Origin: Crotophaga sulcirostris
Taxonomy: Eukaryota; Chordata; Aves; Cuculiformes; Crotophagidae
Assembly: GCA_013397455.1 (NCBI GenBank)
Contig: VYZB01000116.1
Span: forward strand, 1,576,496 to 1,640,495
DNA length: 64,000 nucleotides
Reading direction: 5' to 3'
The position numbers and the translations under genes are program-made. Numbering within the stretch: the first letter of the stretch is position 1; every line of letters begins with the position of its first letter. The notes under the pieces are model-generated. The model was not told where the DNA came from. It searched no databases and saw only the letters and a list, made by a program, of their open reading frames with translations. Shown piece after piece: positions 25,061 to 37,573 of this stretch.

Positions 25061-27177
25061 ACACTGGTGATCTGAATAGAAGGGGTTCAGATTAATAGCA
25101 AATTAATCCTCTGGTGAAGGCAAGCTATAAATGAAATGCTAGAATACACAGTGGTCACACTTGAAGGCTACTGCTCATTTTTCTTTCCTAATTTTCTGAG
25201 AAGCAGCACAGCTCTGTTTCTCAGGACCACACGGCATTTGACTCTAATGCTGCAAGGCAAACAGTGCATCTTTCAGAATATTGAATTTTGACTTTCGTGC
25301 TAGACACACATGAAGTCTTCCTTCTCCAAAACACCTTTCCCAGGACAGGGGACTACTGTGTAGCATAAGTGTTGGTGTTCCCACACTTTTCTGAATAGCT
25401 GCACAGTAAGCAACGAGCCTTGCCTGGAAAATAGATTTTATTTGTGGAATTGGTAAGTCCTGATCTGTGATGACATTTTTGTAGATTAAAACATAGGAGT
25501 GAGATTACTTATCAACCTTAATAAGTGAAATCCAGCCAGGAAGTATGTATGATTCTATTTATAAATAGGTGCTAAGTAGGAATATGCTAATAGGATAGTT
25601 TTATAGTGCAACTGCATTAGCTGGGAGGAGGGTAAAAATTAATTTTCTTTCTACAGTGTTTGCATCACAGATTCTGACTTAAGCACACCTCTGTATTTGT
25701 ATTAAATGTACAGACATGGTTTTTTGTCTGTGTCTCTGATTACTCTCCCTGACTACATCCATACCAACAAATTGCACAGCTCCAAGGTGTGAGATGGGCT
25801 CAAGCACTGTCCTGCATCATCCAAACGGTTTAGTTTTTTGTGTGCTCTTTGCCATGGCTTTGTCCCCTGCTAACTAGCTGTTGTCCAGGCAGATTTGGGA
25901 GCCAGAGCAGGCCAGTCACTCTTCCCAGCAAGCAGTATGAATGAAGCCATGCTGTGTGCAAGGGTTCGATGGAGCAACTTTAGCCATATGGACACAAGCT
26001 GTGCAGTGTGTGTTGCCCTGAGGGTCAGAAAATGAGCCTTGACCTTTCTTCTTTATAAGCATTAGACCTTACAATCGTTAAGAAAGGTAAAAAAATACTT
26101 AGATATGCATTTTAAATGATTTTGAAAGTTCTCCTTCCCCTTGTGCATCCACCAGTGTTGTTTTTAAGTCCAGATGTTAATACTTGCACATAGGTGACTT
26201 TTATTGCTGTTCATGTGCGTCTGACTTTGGACAAAGGTTCTTCTGTGCTTGTGGCTTCGCGCTTCATGAGCCATAGGTCTGTCTTCAAAATAGTTTTTTC
26301 ATGGGTGTTATTAATATCTAATTTATGGAGTAGAGGAGGAGAAAGGAAAGTTTGTTTAGATTTTTGACTCATTAGCTTTATTATGTGAGGAGATGAGCAA
26401 CTCTGTGAACAAGGATGCTTATACATACGGTTCATGGCATGACTTGGGCTGAGTTATAAGCTCCTTACCACCAAAGCAGGGCAAACCTTCAATACAGTGA
26501 AATGGCAGAAAATTAAAAAGACAAAAAATGACTGGATTTGTAAGTGAAATCGGCTTACCTGTGACAGGTCAAGGAGGGAGACACCAAATTGAAGGGTATG
26601 GAGGGTATCTAGAAGCAGGGAAAGAAGGATAATCAGGGTCAGAAGGAGAGAAAAGCAGGGAAGAAGAGAGAGAAACTAAAGCCTCCCCTTCTTGGCAAAA
26701 GTAGACTTTTAATTTGGCTTAGTTGTTTGGTGAAATCTTCTTTTCCAGGCAAGATGGAGAGAGATGGATGCCTTTAAAGAATAGGTCACTCCAAGAATCC
26801 AAGACACCTATTGCAGGATGAGCTGAATAACCTTGGGAAGGTGATTGTCGCCATGTGTTGCTGATAAAGGGAATCTCTTAAATTTTATGCAAGGCCTGAT
26901 GTTAGGTGAAGCATGATGTTGGAGCAGTACATGTAACTACCGATATATGAGCAGGAATGAACTTTTAACATTTAAAAGTCAAGATAAAGCTGAAGTGAGA
27001 CATTCCTGTTGCTTAGTCTAAACCAAAGTTTCTCTTCCTTCTGTTACTAGGGCTAATATTTGGTATCTTAAATAATGTAAGAGCTAATTAGGAGAAATTT
27101 TTCTTCATGCTAAAATCCATTGGTCACCACATACATGCACAGCAGCAATGTTTGATGTTCCTCATTTGTGTCAGCGT
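25061..27177. other. Unassigned non-coding DNA
   Basis: AT-rich sequence with a GA-rich patch near 26.6 kb and no recognised gene. Confidence 0.5.
26570..26690. repeat. GA-rich low-complexity stretch
   Basis: Purine-rich sequence dominated by GGAG, GAAG and GAGA words, without a fixed period. Confidence 0.7.
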
Positions 27178-27447
27178 ATTTGCAAATGACAAGCTGAGCA
27201 GTGCAGTTGCTACGCTCGAGGGAAGGATTGCTCTCCAGAAGGACCTTGATAGCCTTGGGGAGGGGACCTACGAAAATCTCATGAAGTTCAACAAGGCCAA
27301 GTGCAAAGTCCTGCACCTGGGCAATCCTCAGTATCAATACAGACTGAGGGATGAATGGATTGAAAGAAGCCCTGTGGATAAAAACTTGAGGATACCAGTA
27401 GGTGAAAAATTGGACATGAGCCGACAATGAGTGCTTGCAGCCCAGAT
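27178..27447 (+). pseudogene. Dead CR1 ORF2 (reverse transcriptase C-terminal part)
   Basis: The translation keeps recognisable CR1 ORF2 pieces in order: a degraded FANDKLSSAVATLEGR (normally FADDTKL...), then LMKFNKAKCKVLHLGNPQYQ, and a diverged copy of the stretch usually ending LDMSQQCALAA. The frame meets a stop at 27428-27430, just after MSRQ. In a full CR1 this is the C-terminal part of the reverse transcriptase that copies the element's RNA. Here only about 270 bp survives, without catalytic motifs, so it is a fossil. Both flanks (27000-27177 and after 27447) show no matching CR1 sequence. Confidence 0.85.
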
Positions 27448-28562
27448 TATTTTTCTCTGTTGATGGTGTTAGGAGCCAAGCTCTGAGACTTTGGCAGTTC
27501 TCTGAATTGCTCATCATCATCTTGAATTTAGATTTCATGATAATTAGGATGCCTGAGTTGGACAATGACAGTGGGCAATCTGATCTAACCCTCCATCTCA
27601 TAAGCTGTTATTTTTCAAGCCATCTGCATGTTGTGCAAGCAGACTGGGAAGCCCTCAAATCGTTAAAGGTGAAGGGGATAAAAATTAACAAGCCACTTCT
27701 GAGTTGTTTGCAAACCACATCTTGACTATCAGGAGGACCTAGTGGGGTGTGTGGTCATATAACACTGTAAACAGGAATTAAACAGACTGTGTTTTGTAGA
27801 TGTGCGTTGCTGAATGTTGCTCCCCACTTGCCTTTATGTCAAGACTCAAGCCCTGTTCCTGTGCAGCATGGGCTGGTTTGCTCCCTGTATGATTTTTTGG
27901 TTCACAGTGCTTTCAGACGCTGTGGGAGAACAGGAACCTCAACCCACAATGGGGCACTGGTCACGACCAGATGTTGGGCTGCCTTGTGTGCCAGGAAGAG
28001 GAGGGTGATAAATCACAGAGAGGCATGGGCTGAGGTGTGAACACCCCGTGCACATGTGATTGCCATTAACGATTCACTTTGCAAGTGCAAGCGAGAGTGA
28101 ATGAAAATAACAAGACAGTAAACAGAGGGGCTCCACTTCTGCTGGACTGATTTTCAAAGACAGCAGGGTAAGACGCACTAACTTGCATGTTGTCTCCATG
28201 GGGCAGATGCAAGCACAGAAAGGACATAACTTGGTTTCAGGAGTCAGGGACTAGGAGAAAAGAGCATCAACATGAAATAAACGCATGCAAGATGCCTTTA
28301 TTTAGATTAAAGGGCCTTGGTAGCTAGTCTTAGAGAGAAGATTATATGTAAAAGACTCCATTGCCTGCTCAAAATACTTTTTAGGGTCAAATGGACCTGC
28401 TTGCTTTTTTTATCTTTATCTTTTACTTTTTTTCTTTTTCTCCTCCGAGTGTGTGTTCTACAGTGTTGGGAGCAGTAACATACCCAGTAGACCCAAACCT
28501 GGTAAAATAAACTATGATTCTTGCAAGGGGCTCTGGGCAGAACTCCCTCACAAATAGGCAAA
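27448..28562. other. Unassigned non-coding DNA
   Basis: Nothing recognised between the dead CR1 ORF2 and the next CR1 copy. Overlapping reading frames near 27.8-28.0 kb look like chance. Confidence 0.5.
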
Positions 28563-28922
28563 GAATCATAGAATCATAGAATGATTTAGGTTGGAAAAGA
28601 CCTTTAAGATCATTGAGTTCAACCGTAAGCCCAGCACTCCTTTCAGGTAGTTGTAGAGAGCAATGAGATCTTCCCAGACTAAACAACCCCAGTTCCCACA
28701 GCTGCTCTTCGTAAGACTTGTGCTCCAGACCCTTCCCAACTCCGTTGCCCTTCTTTGCACACACCCCAGCAGCTCAGTGCCTTTCTTGTAGTGAAGGGCC
28801 CTGAACTGGACATGGGATTCGAGGTGTGGCCTCATCAGTGCCGAGTACAGGGGGACGATCACTTCCCTGCTCCTGCTGGACACACAATTTCTGATAAAAT
28901 CCAGGATGCTATTGGCCTTGAT
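28563..28922 (-). repeat. CR1 LINE copy with internal deletion
   Basis: Antisense copy starting with ATCATAGAATCATAGAATG and TTTAGGTTGGAAAAGACC. After the AGTTCAACCGTAAGCCCAGC motif it jumps straight to TTTCAGGTAGTTGTAGAGAG, skipping the middle of the 3' UTR. It then enters the ORF2 C-terminus; the complement reads VIVPLYSALMRPHLE, followed by a degraded QRRATE. The reading frame on the minus strand is a CR1 remnant, not a host gene. Confidence 0.88.
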
Positions 28923-28937
28923 GCTGTTTCCTATGAA

Positions 28938-29056
28938 ATAGGATCACAGGGTAATTCAGATTGGGAGGAGACTCTGTAGGGCTCTAGTCCTACCTTCTTC
29001 TCAAAGCTGGATCAGCAATAAGGGCAGATTGGGTTGCTCGGGGCTTTACAGTAGGC
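28938..29056 (-). repeat. Second CR1-type 3' end, different subfamily
   Basis: Contains GGATCACAGGGTAATTCAG, then TCTAGTCCTACCTTCTTCTC, AAAGCTGGATCAGC and GGTTGCTCGGGGCTTTA, the motif order of an older antisense CR1 3' end. It adjoins the copy at 28563-28922 but is distinct in sequence. Confidence 0.65.
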
Positions 29057-30071
29057 AGCTTACAGGATGTTGGAAAATGGAACTAGCGCTGAGATGGTGT
29101 GTATAGCTCATGTGCCTCCTGCTGCTTTCAGTTGATAAAGGAACAGAAACTAACTTTTTACTCATTGAATTATCCCTTGCATAGGAATAGTTTTGGCTCA
29201 GTCTTAAAAGGAATGCAGTGAAAATATACATTGAGAGATGTCATCAAAGAGACACTGATAACGAAGACCGGCCACACTTTGGGGTTGCCCAGTTGATGTG
29301 TGTGCTGGTAAAAGACTGGTCTGCAATATAATTACAAACATTTACAAGATGTCTACAGGATTTAGACACAGACTATTCTTTCTGTGTACATGCTGAAAAT
29401 CTCAGCCTCTAGCTTTGACCCAATTTAATTTTTAATTAGGTGTTTCTGTTTGAACCAAAATTATGGAGTTTTGAGCCAGGTCCCCTTACCATATAGTCAT
29501 CCTCAGCTAATACTGTTCACATAGACTTGGACATGGCAAAACTGGTGCAAAGTGCCTTAAATTCTCTGTGTTGGTAATACAGGGTCTGGGATAGGAAGAG
29601 GGGATTAAAAACTAAGGAAGATGCATGTGTTTGTGTGCCGGGAGAAAGCTGCCTCTTGGAGGACTGACCCAAAGCAAAATAGAGAATTTAAGAAGTGACG
29701 TCTAATTTGGGGTTTTCTTAGAGACAGCAGGGTGGGACAGTAAGAGGGACACCAGCTAGGGGGAGAAAGAGAAGGAAGAATGTTGGCTACAACAGTATGT
29801 GGAGAAGAACTGGGAGGGGACCAGTCAATTTTGGCAGAAAAGAACGGAGCCTTGTGGGGCTGAGATCACAGGAAATACTACCTTAGTGTGCAAATGAAAC
29901 TGTGTAATAATAATGCAGGAGCTGATAGAATAGGAGTATAGAACATGTTTGGGAAACATGAGATTAAGTGTTCTTAGAAACAGAGTGCAAGATGCATGCT
30001 GTAGCATAATGGGAAACTCATTACGCATACATTTAAATATCTTCTCCTGCTCAGCCAGTGTTTTATAAAGG

Positions 30072-30150
30072 TCATAGGTTCATTCATAGAGTTTAAAAGC
30101 CAAAAGGGACCATGGGATTGTCCAACATGACCTAATATGTGTTATTCCAT
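30072..30150 (-). repeat. Ancient CR1-type 3' end, diverged
   Basis: TCATTCATAGAGTTTAAAAG followed by CCAAAAGGGACCATGGGATT and GTCCAACATGACCTAATATG resembles the old amniote CR1 3' end (CATAGA...AAGGCCAGAAGGGACC...). It is short and degraded, and the subfamily is not assigned. Confidence 0.5.
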
Positions 30151-32214
30151 TTTATAGAGTTGCTTTTATACTAAACTCAGTACAATAAACACATCCCACC
30201 TGGGGCTTCAGACCTGATTTTGAGAACCTGTAAGAAGGATAAGTCACTCGTGGCAGTGATAGTAAAAATTAGTGACCCTGGCTGTTCAAGACTTGCACTG
30301 TGTCTCTAATCTGGGATGTGTCCAGCTAGTGGTTCTTGTTATGACTCCCTCTGCTAGACTGGAGTGTTCACTGGAAGCTGGTGGTATCTTTCTCTTAATA
30401 CATCAAGTCAAGTCACCTTTCACCAGCTCTATGTTGATACACTAAATATCATGCTGTTTCCATTTTCCAGCATAAAGCATTTTTTTCAGGTCTTAAATCA
30501 CACCACTGCCTCATTGCTGCTTCTTCTTTCATCTTTTTTTTCTAGCTAAAACAAATGGATTGCCTGAATTATACATGATGTTCCAGTTTCACTCTCACCC
30601 ATGCCACGTAGGAAAGGTAACCGGCCCTGTCCCTAAAATATTTCTCCCTTTTATGTCTTCAAGTATTTTGCCACAGTCAGAACATTGCGCTGTGCATCCT
30701 TTATCCACTGTGACCTCTGTGTGTTTTTCCAGTGCTGCTGTTCCCAACATACTACAGCTCCTCCATCCTTTAGGTACAATTTGACTTGCCTCCTGCCCTG
30801 GTGCTGTGCTGAGTGATGGTTTGTTGCCACAGTTATGTGGGCATGAGCAGACTAAGGTCATCAAGTCGAGCTTGCTGTGTAGCTAACTAACTGCAAACTG
30901 ATTTTCCTTTTGGAGGATATGTTTTAGATCTGAACAATTCACGATTTATTGCTTCCCATGAGGTTCTTTTAGGACCAGATTTTTTCATCAAACTGTTTGT
31001 CTAATGCCATCCTCACATGCAACTACTTGACACAAAATCAAACTGTGTAGTTTTTACATTTACTTAGAGGTATTCTCTTTCCTGTGGGTTTTTTAGTTCG
31101 TTAGGATTACCTTTCCATTTATTACAATATATTTATGATCCACTAATTTTATATCATTATAGTCCTCTAGACTGGCATAAGTCAGCTGATATTCAATGGA
31201 TATACTGGAACTATCCTTGCCTCTCTTGTATGAGTTATTTTAAATTTGAAACTATGGCAGTGCAAAATGTTGCTAAAGCATAAAATCGCAACAAGCAGGG
31301 AATTTGTGTGTGTGCTAATGTCAGAAGAAATGAATTAAAATGGTGAGTAATTGTTCAGTGAAGCCTATGAGTGATCAGGAATGCACATAAAAACTCAGAA
31401 GATATTTATAGAAAATCAAAAATTTGACCATTCAGGCAATTAATAATGGTTCTGTCTGAAGGAAATTTGCATGAACAGTATAATTTGATGTGCAGAATCC
31501 TTTAAACTTGTACTAATTGTTATGGTTTTCCCTGCAAGGGAGGGTGCATATAACTGTTTCAAGCAACTAATGATCATTTTGTCTCAAGCTCCTCTAGAAA
31601 AAATATGAACTTTGGAGAGCTTTGAAAAATATCATTAATCATCACTGCTTCCCCTACAAGGAAGAATGGTTTTGAGATTAGAGCTTTGAACTGGGACTTG
31701 GCGGATCTGGATTAAGTTTCCCAGCTCTGTCACAAACGTTCATACATCTTCAGGTTGTATTTTAAAACAGTTTATCTAGCAGCTCAGTAGAAGCAGAAAT
31801 AACCATGTTTTCAAATGCAATAATTTTGTTATGTACTAAACCCTCTGTGAACTCCTTTGCAGCTATGGGAGTTCTTGAAAAGACTAAACTTGTTTATCTG
31901 TACCAAGTTCATACCTTTAAAATAGGAATAATCCTATTCTTTGACCATTTGACTTTCGTTTTCCCTTGCCTTTCTGTGTTTAAGAAGCATTTTGGAGCAG
32001 GCACACTCTTAAACTACATTTGTGTGGTTCCAGGGAAGACCTCAGCCTTGGTTTTGCCTGTGGTTACAATTGTAATACGAATCCTAATTTAAAGTCATTT
32101 AGCTTAAAAAAGAAACGTCTGGGAAGAGAATAGGTTAAGAGTTTTCAAATACATACCAGGTTGCGGCAGAAATGGGGAGGACTGCCTGTTCCTTACCACC
32201 TTGCTGGAGAGGGT

Positions 32215-32406
32215 AAGAACATAAGTTTTAGCAGAGGAAATTTGAGTTCTCTATTCAAAAAATATTATAGTGGTGAAAAGAGGGATGTTCTGGAAGAACC
32301 TGAATGGAAATCATGGGGTCTACATCATCAGAAGTCTTTAAAGGCAAGCTAGATATGGTAGACTAGACGAACCTGCAAAGTCATTTTCAGCCCTATTACT
32401 CTGTGA
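32215..32406 (+). repeat. Possible ancient CR1 3' UTR fragment
   Basis: AGAAGTCTTTAAAGGCAAGC, then GACTAGACGAACC and TTTTCAGCCCTATTACTCTG, follow the order of a degraded sense-strand CR1 3' UTR ending. It is weakly matched, the limits are approximate, and another old LINE is possible. Confidence 0.35.
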
Positions 32407-34611
32407 CACTCAACTTTATTTTGCAGTTGCCTCAGGTTGATCTAGGGAGTTGCCTGATCCATGTAGAGTGTCGTTCATAGGTCCAGGATTTGCTATACTT
32501 CTCCTCTGACTATTTGCCAGTAGATTTCTCCTTGGGCTTCTCTTCAGCAGCGCCAGAAGCTAATACTACTCTTTCACTTTGGGCTATTTTTTCCTGGAGG
32601 ACAGAACTCTACCTTGAAATATGAGTTTTCCAACCGTGAAGGCAGTCATTTGTTTTCACATAGAACTTGAGGCAGGACAGGAGAAGGTGTCTGGTTTTTG
32701 GTGACGTTACCCACATGCGATTTTTGGCTGTGTACACAGAGCGTGGACTGCAAAACCTTACTTTCCAGCTGGCTTCACTCTACAGCACAGGACTCCTAGC
32801 CAGATTTCTCAGGACAATTTAAATCAGCTCATGCTCTGGCTTGCTCACTCTTGTGCGAGTGGGGAGGTATGACCATGTGTGCTAGGGACCTTACTCCTTA
32901 CCAAAACTTCTTGAGTTAGGTGTGAACAAATGGTGATGAAAGGGCACTGCCCTGAGCAGAGAGGCTGTACTTGTACTGGGAAATAAAATGTGCCAAAGCC
33001 TCTCTGGTCTTGGGGGTAAGTGGCACAGCAGGACTTACATCTAGCCAGATGTTTTTCCTTCAAAACAGGTCAGTCACATGTATGCCAGCTGCCTGAGGGC
33101 AAGGATCCAGGCTATGGCCAGCCACGACTGGGTAGAGCACTTGTCATCGGCCAAGTTTCTGTCGAGAAGTATGTGAACATTTAAAGTGTACAAATGATCA
33201 TTTACTAGTGCTTGGATCAGTGCCTTGGGCCTCGTTAGTTTGCAAGAAGCGTAGCTTGTGGACCTACAGCAGCACTGCCAGCAGACCAGGGAGCTCAATG
33301 CTGGGAGGACCATGCGGCTGAGCTCTCTAGGATGCTCTGGAGTTCAGTCCAGGGAGACAGCACATCACCCAGGTGAAGCCTCTACTGATGCAACAGTTAA
33401 TGACTCCAGAAATCTGGTGTTCAAACCTTCTTCTAAACTTATGACAAAAGCTCCCTGCAGTGCTCCTGGGGCTTCGACCAGATACCCACCCACTCAGTTT
33501 GGAGCACCCAGACAGGCTGGGTGCCAGCTCTAACCCCATTTCCCCCTGTGTTTGCTCTGAGTGTTGGCAGTGCTTGTGGTGTGAGCCCGCTGCGCCCCTG
33601 GGGCCTGGTGGCTGGGCTGAACATGTTCTTGCACTTAGCGTACTGTGCTGCCTGGGAAACATTTTGGTTGGGTTCATTTTTGAGGAGAAACACATGGTAA
33701 TTGTCAGCTATGGGCCAAAGCTGTTTGGAGACTTCAAATGGAAATGTTTTCTCCTTGGCAAAGGATTGATTTCATTCAATCAGAATTAATTATAATGCTC
33801 TTATGACAGTAGAATATTTGAATCTAATATGCAAATCAAATTGCCTTTGTTTTCTGTGGTCAATGGGTTATATCCTCTGCTATACTCTTCAGTTCTGTTG
33901 CAGGCAAACACATACAACCTGGTCTCTAAACAGTTTATTGCCTTCAGCATCTGGCTCACAAGTGGGGACTGATGAGAGTGGTGGAGCTGACAACCCTGTA
34001 GCCTGGGGTGGATCTGCCATGGTTGTCTGTAGAAATGATGCAGGCTTGGCCATGTAAGCTTCCAGCACACATCACCTGCCTGTCTTAAGCTTGTTTTGGA
34101 AGGACCACCTCTGAATATGAGTCATGTGGCCCCAGGACAGAAGTATCATTCATTACGTCTTTGGCATGTGAACTGTGAGAGCCAACAAGTCTTCCCATTA
34201 GTGTTACTTGTAATTATGACTTTTCCTACTGACTACTGGAATAAAGCAAGCACATTTAACATAATTCATCACTTAAACATCATGTCTTGCCTTTTCTGCA
34301 TAATGTTTGACAGACATTTGTGCAGTGCTTGAATCTTAAACTATCTGTTGATGCCTGTTATATGGCCAACTGACTGGTCATGTCCATTCAGGAAAAAGAG
34401 CAATTCCTATGTCCAACCGTTCGTCCGAAGAGCCCAGGACATGGTCTGTCTCACGCTGACCTGGCAGTCAGAAACCTCAGCTAATTCTGTTCAGATTCCA
34501 CAGTGGTTACTTCCACGCTATGAATGCAGAAGGGCACAACTGTTTTGAATTTTTTCTATATTTGCAAAAAGAAAATAATTCTTAATCAAATAATTATAAG
34601 GGCTTTGTTTT

Positions 34612-34663
34612 ATTAAGCCCCACAAATAAATATTGTTTCATTAAGCCCCACAAATAAATATTG
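34612..34663. repeat. 28-bp tandem duplication
   Basis: The 24-bp unit starting ATTAAGCCCCACAAATAAAT occurs twice, at 34612-34635 and 34640-34663, a 28-bp period with no mismatch in the unit. The copies are exact, which suggests a recent event. Confidence 0.95.
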
Positions 34664-36395
34664 GCAATATTTTTGCAGCTCTTTGCTGCAATTAGTGTTA
34701 AAGCTGAAGCTCAAAGGAAACAGAGGAAGACTGGGTTCAGGACTAGTTGTACAGAAAGTTTTGAATCCCCCTCTTGACAGTCCATCTTTCATTGTGGCTT
34801 GTGTCCATCTGTGTGCATGTGCCAGCACTAGCAGAAGTCAGTGTAAGACCTCCTGTTGCGCTCTATGCCAAGGAGAGGCAAGAGTTCCATTAATAATTAT
34901 TTTTAGGAGGAGTTTGTGCTCTCTAAAGTTGGAGCTGGACCTGGGAGCACAGCTATGGTAAGCTTGTTACCCAAGGAAGAGAAATACCCATATTTGAGTT
35001 GGGTGGAAGGTTTCACTCTCAAGAGAGTTGGAGTGCCTGTAAAGCTCTGGCTGTTGTAGAAGTAGGGAGATGCAGTTCATCCTGTCTGTAGGTGGTTGAC
35101 TTGCCAGAGCTGTGTCTCTGGTTCCACATGCTCAATGCTGATGTGAGTTTATTCATCTAGGACTGTTTCTTCTGTTGGTTTTCCCAATATCACAATCAGG
35201 GTCTTCCTTGCTGGAAAAAACCCCGATGAATACCACCGGAAGAACAAGAAAATAAAATGCAAAACATGCTGTAAGATTTTTTTTTACAGCTGGAGGTATT
35301 GGTCTGAGTGAGCTCCACCAGAAAATGGACTTTTTTTTTCAGTCAGTAAAACCAAGGAGGAAAAGGAATTTTAGTATCAGTATATTTCATCACATTTTTG
35401 CAAAATGCAATCATGATTAATTGTGTACAAGTGTGGCTCTAAAGCCTTGCCTAGATGGGAATGGATGGGGGATGAAAGTTTCCACATAGGAAGTTATCTT
35501 TTATCTCTGCAGTTGGTTCTAGTACAACCATGACTGGAGAAAAGCATGGATGGGAAACAGTCTTTGGATAGCTCATTAAATCAAATGATTGATAGAAGCA
35601 TGGCTTAAAAATAAGTTCTGGTCTAATTTTACGGAGTGATTGTAATGGTATTTAAGGGAAAAATCATAGGAACCCAGGAACATGGGGGAGGTTAGCTGTG
35701 TTATCTATCATCTATTTTAGCTCTCTGTCATTTGCATCATTTAATTGAAATATGGAAATACTAAAAGTCAAAGATTTCCCTTTGACATAGAAAAAAGCAA
35801 CATTTATGGCTTGAATTTGGCCCAGGAGACTTTTTTATCCCACCATCTCTACTTTAAACCCCACGGGTCTCTTTGATGGATGAAATGCCCAGCATAACAT
35901 CCTTTTGCAATCACATGAACCTGCTGAACTCTCTAATACAACCTTTTTGTTCTTTGTGTTTAAAGGGGAAGGAGGAACATTAGGGAAAGATATGGAAATG
36001 TCTCCTTCCTGTTTTTGGGCAGTAGCAGCTCTACGCTCTGCTAATAAAGTAGTTTGATAAGAGTGTTCAGACTGGGCTGGCTGAGTTGTCTATTTTCATT
36101 CTTGGTGAAGACTGAACTCTGCTCTCCATGTAGCTCTGAGAAGTCCAGAAGGTGTGTACTGCTCCACGAGGGCAGATGGTGCAGCACAGATGGTCTGTCA
36201 GAGGCAGCTACCTCTGTATTAATCATTTTTTTTTGTTATGGGCATGGCTGGAATACACATCCAGGGACAGTTCAGGGGAGGCGAGGTGATTTTTTTCAGC
36301 TGCCTTCTTTCCCTGTTGAGTATTTCAGCAGTCGGTGATTCTAAAGGGTTGTCTATTCATTCAACGCATGTTGTTCAACACATGACTGTTATGAA

Positions 36396-36596
36396 CAAAA
36401 GGTGATTGGCCACTGGAATGCGCTGCCCAGGGAGGTGGTGGAGTCGCCAACCCTGGAGGTGTTTAAGGGAAGACTGGATGAGACACTGAGTACCATGGTT
36501 TAGGTGATGAGATGGTGTTAGTGTTGGGTTATAGGTTGGACTCGATGATCTCAGAGGTCCTTTCCAACCTGGTGATACTGTGTGATACTGTGAACT
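36396..36596 (+). repeat. CR1 LINE 3' end, GTGATACT class
   Basis: Sense copy from AAAAGGTGATTGGCCACTGG through GGAGGTGGTGGAGTCGCC, TGTTAGTGTTGGGTTATAGG and GATGATCTCAGAGGTCC. It ends in GTGATACTGTGTGATACTGTG. About 200 bp, close in sequence to the 8.8 kb copy. Confidence 0.93.
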
Positions 36597-37573
36597 GAAT
36601 GCGTGTCATGACCCTGTGTCTGGGTACCATCCCACAGGGCTGTCCCAGCTTCTTTTGCTGTGGACAGGCAGATCTAGGTCTTTTTGTGGCTTGACACGTG
36701 TCTAGATCATCGAGTCTCACCTCTGCTGCGCTGCTACAGACCTGTGATTTCATGTCCCCAATGCTTTGAGCCATGAGGAGCAGTGCTGACCTCCCAGGCT
36801 AGGACAGATGCTTGGTCTCCTAGGAGTGGGGTTTACTGGGTATATCTGTACTGATGAACAAAATAGTGCCAAAGCCCAGGAGCTCCTGATGCTGGAACTC
36901 AATGGACCGTCCTGCTACGTTGCACAAATGACATTTGGTGTTGTACAGTCCTGATGTGGGTTAGAAATTAGCATGGGCCACACACTGTTCCCAACATGCA
37001 TTTTGGATGGAGCCACCTTGTTTTGAATAAGAGAGTTTTATGACACAAAAGTTGTCAGACAGTACCAGGTGAATGGTGTGTTTCATTTCCTTGCATCACA
37101 GCAACCACAGTTTACTTCTTCCAGGATGTGTAAGAATAGAGGTTAATGTCTTTGTAATGGTTGCAAATATCAGATCATCTTTATTTTATCTATCAAAAAA
37201 TCTTCATGGGTCTAAACAGAACACTGGAAAGACCACACACATTTCCCTTCCTGAGTTTCCACATCACTTCAGGCATCCTTTGCGTGAAGGTCAGGGTCCG
37301 CTGATAAGGCTCGGTCATTGCTCCTATGCATGGGTTCTTTTCCAGATCGCAATCTCCATCTTCCTCTGCAGCCAGGTGCGTGTTGCCTGCGGATAGCTGT
37401 GGATATGGTGTATTTAGTCTCTGACATTTCTGAGAGTAAACAAACAGAACATCCTCAGATGACATCAGGCCCCCACTGAGGAAGAAGACTCCTTTTTGCT
37501 TCTGAGGATCACCAGCAGAGATACAAAATGTGAGGCTGAACGTTGTCTTTGTGCCTGGCAAGCAGGACCAACC
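36597..37573. other. Spacer between opposed CR1 copies
   Basis: About 1 kb of unrecognised sequence between two CR1 copies of one class in opposite orientation. It includes a very short splice-flanked segment at 37346-37375. Confidence 0.5.

Larger units (their letters stand above)
29057..36395. other. Unassigned DNA with old repeats
   Basis: Contains the two diverged CR1-like pieces (30.07 and 32.2 kb), the 28-bp duplication (34.6 kb) and one exon candidate (30546-30616). The rest is AT-rich and unrecognised. Confidence 0.5.

Noticed and set aside
27110..27601. 163-codon minus-strand reading frame
   Set aside because: It is the antisense shadow of the dead CR1 ORF2 fragment at 27178-27447 and its flank.
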